Shown: one piece after another, positions 1-7,254 of the stretch
Position numbering within the stretch: the first letter of the stretch is position 1
Layout: each line of letters opens with the position of its first letter
From: Flavobacterium caseinilyticum
GTDB lineage: Bacteria; Bacteroidota; Bacteroidia; Flavobacteriales; Flavobacteriaceae
NCBI RefSeq assembly: GCF_004349085.1
Contig: NZ_SMFM01000001.1
Span: 930,001-994,000, forward strand
Reading direction: 5' to 3'
Length of the DNA stretch: 64,000 nucleotides
The notes under the pieces: generated by a model
Databases searched by the model: none
The model's input: the letters and a program-made list of their open reading frames with translations, nothing else
Told to the model about the DNA's origin: nothing
Position numbers and translations under genes: made by a program

Positions 1-18
1 TTATAAAATCGAATTGTT

Positions 19-378
19 ATGAAATATTTTTCTTTAAAAGCAAATAAAAAAGTCGCATTCAATAGCTTCTTGTTATTTGTTTTTATCTTAGTGTCTAGTA
101 CCTCTACTTTTGCTCAAACTACAAAAAATGTAGCAGATGTGAATACAATTGAAGTTACTGCTACTACTAAACAAGATAATGTTTCAGCAGCTTCTTCTTC
201 AAATACTATGAACTTCGTGTTGTGGTTTATGGGTTCTAAGCAAGATCCAAACACTACGATATCTATAGAAGGAACTAATACCAAAAAACAAGTTATTACT
301 TCAGGTACAGCTCCAAATCGTTTGTTAATTAAAGCTTTTTTGAAAAAAGCAGTGAATTTGGAAAGTATGGTCGCTTAA
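19..378 (+). CDS. small exported protein of unknown function
   Basis: This 119-residue protein has a basic N-terminus, a hydrophobic core at about residues 15-30 and an AQ-type cleavage region near residue 33, so it is probably exported by Sec. The mature part is about 86 residues, rich in Ser, Thr and Asn, with one hydrophobic patch (NFVLWFMG). I recognise no family. It starts 18 bases inside the window, so its promoter and upstream partners cannot be seen. A strong hairpin terminator follows. That it is a gene is supported by the signal peptide and the terminator; its function is unknown. Confidence 0.6.
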   Translation: MKYFSLKANKKVAFNSFLLFVFILVSSTSTFAQTTKNVADVNTIEVTATTKQDNVSAASSSNTMNFVLWFMGSKQDPNTTISIEGTNTKKQVITSGTAPNRLLIKAFLKKAVNLESMVA

Positions 379-402
379 TATAAATCCACTTTTATACGAC
401 AT

Positions 403-439
403 AAAAAAAACGCTAATTTTTAAATTAGCGTTTTTTTTT
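403..439. terminator. bidirectional intrinsic terminator
   Basis: An A-run, a perfect stem (CGCTAATTT / AAATTAGCG) and a T-run lie between two converging genes. It can end both the small exported protein gene and prfC. Confidence 0.85.
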
Positions 440-462
440 TGATATTTTGAAAGTTCAAATTT

Positions 463-2052
463 TTATTCAAATTCCGAAGTAAAGAATAATTTCACATTTG
501 GATATTTATTTTGTGTCATTTGAATCGTAAAGTCAGAATCAGCTAGAAACACCAATTGTCCATATTTGTCATGCGCCAAGAATTTTTGTTTGATCCTTCT
601 AAACTCTTTAAACTCTTCGCTTTTTGGATCATTTGGTTTTACCCAACATGCTTTGTGTACGGGAAAGTTTTCATAGGTACATTTTGCGCCATATTCATGT
701 TCTAAACGATATTGGATTACCTCATACTGAAGCGCACCAACTGTTCCAATGATTTTTCTGTTGTTCATTTCCAGTGTAAATAGCTGCGCTACACCTTCGT
801 CCATCAACTGATCAATTCCTTTGTCCAGTTGTTTGGCTTTCATTGGATCAGCATTATTTATGTATCGGAAATGTTCTGGCGAGAAACTTGGAATTCCTTT
901 GAAACTCATGATTTCTCCTTCGGTTAACGTATCACCAATTTTGAAATTTCCAGTGTCATGTAAACCAACAATATCACCAGGATAGGAAATATCTACAATT
1001 TCTTTCTTTTCAGCAAAAAAAGCATTCGGACTGGAGAATTTTAAATTCTTCTTTTGGCGAACGTGATAATACGGTTTGTTTCTTTCGAAAGTTCCGGATA
1101 CAATTTTTATAAAAGCCAGACGGTCTCTGTGTTTTGGATCCATATTGGCATGGATTTTAAAAACAAATCCGGTCATTTTTTCCTCTTTGGGATCTACTAA
1201 TCGTGTTTCTGAATCTTTAGGTCTTGGTGATGGAGCAATTTCAACAAAACAATCCAGTAATTCTCTAACTCCAAAATTATTCAATGCGGAACCAAAAAAT
1301 ACAGGTTGCAGTTTTCCGTCTAAATAATCCTGACGATCAAATTTTGGATAGACTTCGTCTATCAGTTCTAATTCTTCACGCAATCTGTCAGCAGGTTTTT
1401 GACCGATGATTTTCTCCAATTCTGGATTTTGAACATCAGAGAAAGCAATTGTCTCTTCAATATTTTTGCGGCTGTCACCACTAAATAAGTTGATGTTTTG
1501 TTCCCAAAGATTATAAATTCCCTGAAAATCATAACCCATTCCAATTGGGAAACTTAGCGGAGTAACGGTTAAACCTAGTTTTTGTTCTACTTCATCCATC
1601 AAGTCAAAAGCGTCTTTTCCTTCTCGGTCTAATTTATTGATAAATACGATAATCGGAATTTTACGCAACCTACAAACAGCTACTAATTTTTCCGTTTGTT
1701 CCTCAACACCTTTGGCAACATCAATTACAACGATAACACTATCAACAGCAGTTAAGGTTCTAAAAGTATCTTCGGCAAAATCCTTGTGTCCAGGAGTATC
1801 GAGAATATTTATTTTTTTATCTTTATAATTAAACGCTAAAACCGAAGTAGAAACCGAAATTCCTCTCTGGCGTTCAATTTCCATAAAGTCACTCGTTGCG
1901 CCTTTCTTGATTTTATTGTTTTTTACGGCACCTGCTTCTTGAATCGCACCACCAAAAAGGAGGAGTTTCTCAGTAAGTGTTGTTTTTCCGGCATCGGGAT
2001 GTGAGATAATCCCGAAAGTTCTTCTGCGTTGTATTTCTTCTAAAAAGCCCAT
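463..2052 (-). CDS. prfC: peptide chain release factor 3
   Basis: RF3 is the GTPase that recycles RF1 and RF2 from the ribosome after termination. The protein has a translation-factor GTPase domain: P-loop SHPDAGKTT near residue 19, the switch segment RQRGISVSTSV, DTPGH and NKLD. EF-Tu-like domain 2 and the RF3 C-terminal domain follow; the length (529 aa) is normal. The open frame extends seven codons further upstream to 2073, but a TAnnTTTG -7 element covers 2071-2078. Transcription should therefore begin near 2065, which makes the internal Met at 2052 (MGFLEEIQRRRTFG) the real start. It is a single gene, closed by the shared terminator. Confidence 0.95.
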   Translation of the reverse strand: MGFLEEIQRRRTFGIISHPDAGKTTLTEKLLLFGGAIQEAGAVKNNKIKKGATSDFMEIERQRGISVSTSVLAFNYKDKKINILDTPGHKDFAEDTFRTLTAVDSVIVVIDVAKGVEEQTEKLVAVCRLRKIPIIVFINKLDREGKDAFDLMDEVEQKLGLTVTPLSFPIGMGYDFQGIYNLWEQNINLFSGDSRKNIEETIAFSDVQNPELEKIIGQKPADRLREELELIDEVYPKFDRQDYLDGKLQPVFFGSALNNFGVRELLDCFVEIAPSPRPKDSETRLVDPKEEKMTGFVFKIHANMDPKHRDRLAFIKIVSGTFERNKPYYHVRQKKNLKFSSPNAFFAEKKEIVDISYPGDIVGLHDTGNFKIGDTLTEGEIMSFKGIPSFSPEHFRYINNADPMKAKQLDKGIDQLMDEGVAQLFTLEMNNRKIIGTVGALQYEVIQYRLEHEYGAKCTYENFPVHKACWVKPNDPKSEEFKEFRRIKQKFLAHDKYGQLVFLADSDFTIQMTQNKYPNVKLFFTSEFE

Positions 2053-2070
2053 ATTTGTATAAATAGTTTG

Positions 2071-2078
2071 CAAAAGTA
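2071..2078 (-). promoter_or_regulatory. -7 promoter element of prfC
   Basis: TACTTTTG on the minus strand matches the Bacteroidota TAnnTTTG -7 consensus. No good -33 TTG is seen at the usual spacing. It decides the prfC start: the upstream in-frame ATG at 2073 lies inside the promoter. Confidence 0.6.
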
Positions 2079-2193
2079 CTATTTATAAATGCCAATTAAA
2101 AAAATAGTAGAGTCTAAATGGAGTAGGTGGGTTTTGAAGCTATAATTCATATGATTTTGATTTAATATAGAAATAAAGAAAATTTATAATTGA

Positions 2194-2223
2194 TAAAAAA
2201 AGGCCGTCTTTTCAGACAGCCTT
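2194..2223 (-). terminator. intrinsic terminator of the alpha-amylase gene
   Basis: The stem AAGGC-GTCT / AGAC-GCCTT has one internal mismatch and a TTTC loop. On the minus strand a U-tract follows it. Confidence 0.8.
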
Positions 2224-2238
2224 GAGGGAATTGTTATG

Positions 2239-3678
2239 TTACATATTGATCGACCAAATTGAATAGCCGTTTGGAGGACATTGAATTTTAACCCATTTAT
2301 CGCCTTGGGTTGTTGGTAACCAAGTCGAATTTCCAGTGAAATCTTTAATCTGAGCATTAACCCAATTCGTCTGAATCCATCTTTCTTGCCACGTTGAGGA
2401 ATTGTTAATGTAAACCAATAAACCAGGATTTCCGTTGTAGCCGTTTCTACGAGCAATATATTCATCTGTGTCGGTGTATAAAATTGAGGTGTTTCCGGTA
2501 GCTTTATTATTGTGAATCCAAATAAGGTTGTTCATTTTTGTTTTGTTTAACCATTCCTCATAATCACGGTAAAAAATAGTTGGATACCCTTCATGAGTCA
2601 AAATGTAAGCGTATGCTAATTCTTTTTTCCAAATTTCATCGGTGTCATGGTTGGCAACGAATGTAACCGCTTTGTACGGATTTCGTTTCCACATCATGTC
2701 ATCGTTCAAAATATTCAGATTATTTCCGTCGAAGGCATCATTCATTTTGTAATAACAGGCAAAATCAAAAACAGAACTATTGGCATTATTCGCCCAATCA
2801 TTAAGTATGTTGACGTTAGAATCCCACAATTCACCCACCGAAAAACCACCAACATTTGCATTCCAGTCTTTGATCACCCAAGGAGCAAAACCTTTTACGT
2901 AATCAAATCTCCAGCCATCAAATTTCATCGTATTTTTATAATATTTACCTACGCCGTCTGTTCTTTTCCAAAGCCAGTCTTGGACATTTGGAACGACATG
3001 AGCTAAATCAGGAAATCCTCCAAAAGCCCCTTCATCATTATTTCCATAAGAATTTTTATAAAAATCAGCACTTGTTCTCTTGAATTTTCCAGAAGCAACA
3101 CCGGTAAAATTAGTATACGTTTGGGTCCCTGTAAATGGATTGCTTTCTAATTGTCCGCCACTGTTGTGATTTAATACCATATCAGCGTAAACCTGCATGT
3201 TCTCAGAATGTACCTTTGTAATTAAACTTTCCAACTCTGTGCGGGAACCAAATCTGGTTTCGACTGTACCATTTTGATTGTAATTTCCAAAGTCGAAATA
3301 ATCAGTAGGATCATAACCCATAGAAAATGGTCCATTTTGAGCTTTTGAAACCGGAGGAAGCCAAATGGAACCAATACCAACATTTGACCAAGCAGTTATT
3401 TTGGCGTTGACCGTATTCCACCAAGTTCCGCCCGCTGGGACATCCCAGTAAAAAGCTTGCATCATCACGCCACCGCCAGGATTTGCAACATATCGGCCTG
3501 TTGTATTTGATTGTTTTCCTGTACTGAAAGGACGTCCATCGTGATTAGTGACGTTTATGACTTTAAATTGTGCAGCCGCTTCTGTTGAATTGGTTACAAG
3601 ATCATCATTTGAGTTACACGAGTACAAGCCAACGAGTAAAGCGGTTAATAAGCAAATTTTAAAATTTTGTTTTTTCAT
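2239..3678 (-). CDS. alpha-amylase lipoprotein, GH13, archaeal-like
   Basis: This is a secreted alpha-amylase that should cleave alpha-1,4 bonds in starch or glycogen. A lipobox (LYSC, Cys21) predicts a membrane-anchored lipoprotein. All four GH13 motifs are present: DMVLNH (166-171), GWRFDYVK with nucleophile Asp259, VGELW with acid/base Glu283, and ANHD with Asp345. The catalytic domain resembles, from memory, Pyrococcus and Thermococcus alpha-amylases (subfamily GH13_7) along most of its length, for example GGGVMMQAFYWD, MGYDPTDYFD, FDGWRFDYVKG, TFVANHDTD and IFYRDYEEWL. The C-terminus (NGYSIWS) is a short beta domain. No SusC/SusD partner is adjacent, so it is not in a visible utilisation locus. 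Confidence 0.93.
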   Translation of the reverse strand: MKKQNFKICLLTALLVGLYSCNSNDDLVTNSTEAAAQFKVINVTNHDGRPFSTGKQSNTTGRYVANPGGGVMMQAFYWDVPAGGTWWNTVNAKITAWSNVGIGSIWLPPVSKAQNGPFSMGYDPTDYFDFGNYNQNGTVETRFGSRTELESLITKVHSENMQVYADMVLNHNSGGQLESNPFTGTQTYTNFTGVASGKFKRTSADFYKNSYGNNDEGAFGGFPDLAHVVPNVQDWLWKRTDGVGKYYKNTMKFDGWRFDYVKGFAPWVIKDWNANVGGFSVGELWDSNVNILNDWANNANSSVFDFACYYKMNDAFDGNNLNILNDDMMWKRNPYKAVTFVANHDTDEIWKKELAYAYILTHEGYPTIFYRDYEEWLNKTKMNNLIWIHNNKATGNTSILYTDTDEYIARRNGYNGNPGLLVYINNSSTWQERWIQTNWVNAQIKDFTGNSTWLPTTQGDKWVKIQCPPNGYSIWSINM

Positions 3679-4276
3679 AAATGTGGTATTTTAGGTTAAT
3701 TAATTAGATTTTGGGAATAATAATTATGATTGAAATGATTAGTTTCTATTTTTAGTGTGTAAAGAATTTTAAAGTTATTTCAGAAATATTTTTTTATTAA
3801 AATCAAAATTAATAGCATAAAAAAATAGTATAAATTTATTTTTAAATTAATATTTTATATAAAATGGCAACTTTTTAGCTAATTTATACAAATTAGTACA
3901 GCATCCACATTAGATTTTTTTTAATGAATCACGAAAACGTTGTAGTGTTCACAACTTTTTAAATAGCGTTTTAAAAACTAGAATTTTAATAGCTGTGTTT
4001 CGGAATTTTTAACTGTAAAAATGGGAAGCTCTTTGTAATTTTCAGATTTTTTTACGAAATGAAATAAGTGCGGTGATTACAAATATTTGCAGTTAATCAA
4101 AGTTGACAAATAAGAGAAAACAAGTAGGACGAATATCGTCACTTTAGATTTCACTGAATACAATCCGCGTTTATAGTATTTTTTTTTGCTAACGTTCAGT
4201 TTATTCATGGTTTACAAACGGAACCAACTGATACATAAAAGCGTTTATAATTTTTTGTTAATAGTAGTTAGGAAAC

Positions 4277-4306
4277 TTGTATTATCTAATTGAATTGCTA
4301 TTTTTG
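4277..4306 (+). promoter_or_regulatory. candidate promoter (-33/-7)
   Basis: TTG at 4277-4279, a 19-base spacer and TATTTTTG at 4299-4306 match the Bacteroidota consensus well. It would give the SurA-like gene a leader of about 150 bases. Confidence 0.5.
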
Positions 4307-4378
4307 TTCGTTTTAAATTTAAAGAATACTTAAGAATTGTATTGTAAAATTTCAATTCAGTTGTTGATTGTTAAAGTG

Positions 4379-4386
4379 TATATTTG
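4379..4386 (+). promoter_or_regulatory. second candidate -7 element
   Basis: TATATTTG matches TAnnTTTG and lies closer to the SurA-like start, but no TTG is well placed upstream (the nearest is spaced 15 or fewer bases). Confidence 0.35.
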
Positions 4387-4465
4387 CCGAAATTATTCTG
4401 GCGGCTATCAAAAGGTTTAATGAAAATAGAACAAGTATATTTTACGATAAATATAAATTAGAATA

Positions 4466-5893
4466 ATGACAATAAATAAGATACAAATGAGATCCATTAA
4501 TAATAAAATTGCGCTTACTTTTTTTCTACTGCTTTTTACAAGTATTATTGCGAGTGCACAGGAAATTATTAAAGACTCGGTAATTACTCCTGCAAAAAAA
4601 GTGCAATCTACGGGGAAACAAAAAATTGACGGCGTAATCGCTACTGTAGGAGACTACATTATTTTAGATTCAGATATTGACAAGTCTTTTGTTGAAATTA
4701 CCAGGGACGGTGGTTCCGTAAAGGATGTTACACGTTGCCAAATGTTAGGTAAATTATTGGAAGATAAATTATATGCACATCAGGCTATTCAAGACAGTAT
4801 TGTAGTAACAGATGCCGAGATAAAAGGTATGATGGAAGAGCGCTTGAGCTTTTTGATAGAGAAAATTGGCTCTATGGAAAATGTGGTGAAATTCTATAAA
4901 AAGGATTCTGAAGAAGAATTTAGAACTTATTTTTCTGACATCTTAAAAGAAGGTAAACTGGCCTCCGAGATGCAAAAGAAGATTATAGACGGTGTAGAAA
5001 TTACACCGGAAGAAGTACGTAATTTTTTTAAAACCATAGCTGTTGACGAGCTTCCTTTTTTTGGTGCCGAAATGGAAGTAGCTCAAATCGTAATTACTCC
5101 TAAAGTTTCTGATGCTGAAAAGAAAAAGGTAATAGACAAATTAAATGAATTTAAAAAAGAAGCAGAAGAAGGATCTAGTTTTTCAACAAAAGCAGTTCTG
5201 TATTCGCAAGACCCCGGATCTAGTTCAAATGGCGGTTATTATCAAATGAATCGCAGAACGCCGTTCGTAAAAGAATTCAAAGATGTTGCTTTTAGTCTTG
5301 CCGAAGGAGAAATATCAGCACCATTTGAAACAGATTTCGGTTTTCATATTATTTATGTGGAGAAAATAAAAGGTCAGGAAATTGAATTACGTCATATATT
5401 ATTGACTCCTGGCGTTTCTGAAGAGTCGCTAATTGAAGCCAGAGAAAAAATTAGTATTATTAAAAAGAAGATTGAGGATAAGGAAATCACTTTTGCGGAA
5501 GCAGCAAGAACGCAATCGGATGAGAAAGAAACACGAGCAAATGGCGGAGCTTTAATAAACCCGCAAACACAGGATACTCGTTTTGAATTAACAAAAATGG
5601 ATCCTACTTTATACGCTCAGATTTCCAATTTGAAAGAAGGAGAAATTACCGCGCCATTAATGGAAGATGTTCAAGGTAAGAAAAAATACAAATTAATTAC
5701 AGTAACCAATAGAATAAACGAGCACACGGCTGATTACGGGAAAGATTACATTAAAATTAAAGATCTGGCTTTAGAGAAAAAACGTATTACTGCCATTGGA
5801 AAATGGTTTGATGAGAAAATCAAAGAAACGTACATTAAAATCATCGGAGAATACAGAGATTGTAACTTCACAAACAATTGGTTGAAAAAATAA
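4466..5893 (+). CDS. SurA-like periplasmic peptidylprolyl isomerase
   Basis: This chaperone and prolyl isomerase should escort outer-membrane proteins through the periplasm. A signal peptide ends at about SAQE (residue 33). An N-terminal SurA-type helical domain (about 38-200) follows, then two parvulin domains at about 205-305 (AQIVITP ... GFHIIYVEKIKG) and 308-415 (ELRHILLTPG ... LKEGEITAPL). Translation may start at 4466 or at the in-frame Met at 4487; both give a workable signal peptide. A terminator follows directly, so it is its own unit although MoxR lies 77 bases downstream. The assignment rests on domain order and export; substrates are inferred from the family. Confidence 0.88.
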   Translation: MTINKIQMRSINNKIALTFFLLLFTSIIASAQEIIKDSVITPAKKVQSTGKQKIDGVIATVGDYIILDSDIDKSFVEITRDGGSVKDVTRCQMLGKLLEDKLYAHQAIQDSIVVTDAEIKGMMEERLSFLIEKIGSMENVVKFYKKDSEEEFRTYFSDILKEGKLASEMQKKIIDGVEITPEEVRNFFKTIAVDELPFFGAEMEVAQIVITPKVSDAEKKKVIDKLNEFKKEAEEGSSFSTKAVLYSQDPGSSSNGGYYQMNRRTPFVKEFKDVAFSLAEGEISAPFETDFGFHIIYVEKIKGQEIELRHILLTPGVSEESLIEAREKISIIKKKIEDKEITFAEAARTQSDEKETRANGGALINPQTQDTRFELTKMDPTLYAQISNLKEGEITAPLMEDVQGKKKYKLITVTNRINEHTADYGKDYIKIKDLALEKKRITAIGKWFDEKIKETYIKIIGEYRDCNFTNNWLKK

Positions 5894-5910
5894 TTTTTAT
5901 AAAATAAATA

Positions 5911-5950
5911 AAAAGAGTTAGCTTTATGAATTCATATCGCTAACTCTTTT
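5911..5950 (+). terminator. intrinsic terminator after the SurA-like gene
   Basis: The arms AAAAGAGTTAGC and GCTAACTCTTTT pair perfectly. An inner palindrome ATGAATTCAT sits in the loop. Confidence 0.85.
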
Positions 5951-5970
5951 TAATTTAAATACCTTTCTAA

Positions 5971-6924
5971 ATGTCTGACGTAGCAGCAATAAATAACTTG
6001 GTTCAAAAAAGGAATGAGTTAAAAACCGAAATCGCAAAAATCATTGTTGGCCAGGATGACGTTGTAAATCAAATCTTGCTCTGCATCTTTTCTGGCGGTC
6101 ACGCATTATTGGTAGGAGTTCCCGGACTTGCAAAAACACTGATGGTAAATACGCTCGCGCAAGCACTAGGGCTCGATTTCAAAAGAATTCAGTTTACACC
6201 TGATTTGATGCCTTCGGATATTCTTGGAAGTGAAATATTAGATGAAAACCGTCACTTCAAATTTATAAAAGGGCCTGTTTTTTCGAATATCATTTTGGCA
6301 GACGAGATAAACAGAACGCCTCCAAAAACACAGGCCGCTTTGTTGGAAGCTATGCAGGAACGTTCCATAACCATTGCTGGCGAGAACTATAAATTGGATT
6401 TGCCTTACTTTGTTTTAGCAACCCAAAATCCTATTGAGCAAGAAGGTACTTATCCGTTGCCTGAAGCGCAGTTAGACCGTTTTATGTTTGCTATAAAGCT
6501 GGAATATCCGTCTTTCGCTGAGGAAGTGCAGGTAGTTAAACGCACTACATCGGATTTGAACAATACTGTAAACCCTCTATTTACTGCTCAAGAAATTATT
6601 GATTTTCAGCAACTCATCCGCAGGATTCCTGTAGCGGATAATGTTATAGAATATGCCGTGACTTTGGTGAGCAAAACCAGACCTGATAATCCATTGTCAA
6701 ATGAATTTGTCAAAAATTATCTGGATTGGGGAGCAGGACCAAGAGCATCTCAAAATTTAATTTTAGCTGCCAAAGCAAACGCTGCTTTCAATGGTAAATT
6801 TTCACCGGATATCGAGGATGTCAAAGCGGTTGCAACAGGTATTTTACGACACAGAATCATAAAAAATTATAAAGCTGATGCCGAAGGAATTACCGAAGAA
6901 ATGATTATTGCTAGATTGGTATAA
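5971..6924 (+). CDS. MoxR family AAA+ ATPase
   Basis: MoxR ATPases act as chaperones that mature metal enzymes or von Willebrand factor A proteins. The protein has Walker A GVPGLAKT (about residue 48), Walker B ILADEINR (about 109), the sensor region ATQNPIEQEGTYPLPEAQLDRF and a C-terminal lid; 317 aa is the normal length. In Bacteroidota moxR usually heads a run of DUF58 and BatA/BatB genes. Here it stands alone: a terminator lies just upstream and a 330-base gap follows. The family call is secure; the client protein is unknown. Confidence 0.93.
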   Translation: MSDVAAINNLVQKRNELKTEIAKIIVGQDDVVNQILLCIFSGGHALLVGVPGLAKTLMVNTLAQALGLDFKRIQFTPDLMPSDILGSEILDENRHFKFIKGPVFSNIILADEINRTPPKTQAALLEAMQERSITIAGENYKLDLPYFVLATQNPIEQEGTYPLPEAQLDRFMFAIKLEYPSFAEEVQVVKRTTSDLNNTVNPLFTAQEIIDFQQLIRRIPVADNVIEYAVTLVSKTRPDNPLSNEFVKNYLDWGAGPRASQNLILAAKANAAFNGKFSPDIEDVKAVATGILRHRIIKNYKADAEGITEEMIIARLV

Positions 6925-7254
6925 CTTTTTTTTTGGTGCTCTGATCTTGATTTTCGGCAGTAACTACAACGTTTTCTTAGTTCTGATGGTTTTTCTAATT
7001 TGATAATCGTTAGAATATAATTAATTAATTATCGATTAATCAGTTTAGTGTTAAATTTTTTAAAATTCATCAATTTTAAAGGGTAAAAATCAGTATATAG
7101 TAATAATATCATTTCAAAAAACCACATCTATTAAATTTTTTCAAATATCATCTTAAAGAGCTAAATTTGCGTCGTGAATAAAAATACAGCTATTATGGCT
7201 TGTAATTTTGAGTAAGTTAAAATAATTAGCCTTTAACATTGAAAACAATTTACT
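6925..7254 (+). other. intergenic region upstream of acnB
   Basis: This 330-base AT-rich gap contains the -7 element TAAATTTG at 7162-7169. I see no clear terminator for moxR and no ORF. Confidence 0.4.
7162..7169 (+). promoter_or_regulatory. -7 element of acnB
   Basis: TAAATTTG matches TAnnTTTG. Transcription would start near 7176 and give a leader of about 80 bases. No clear -33 TTG is visible. Confidence 0.45.

Larger units (their letters stand above)
3679..4465. other. long AT-rich intergenic region with promoters
   Basis: This 787-base gap separates the divergent amylase and SurA-like genes. I see two candidate promoters for the rightward gene near its right end and no convincing ORF, RNA gene or repeat. 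No TAnnTTTG element was found close to the amylase start. Confidence 0.5.
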
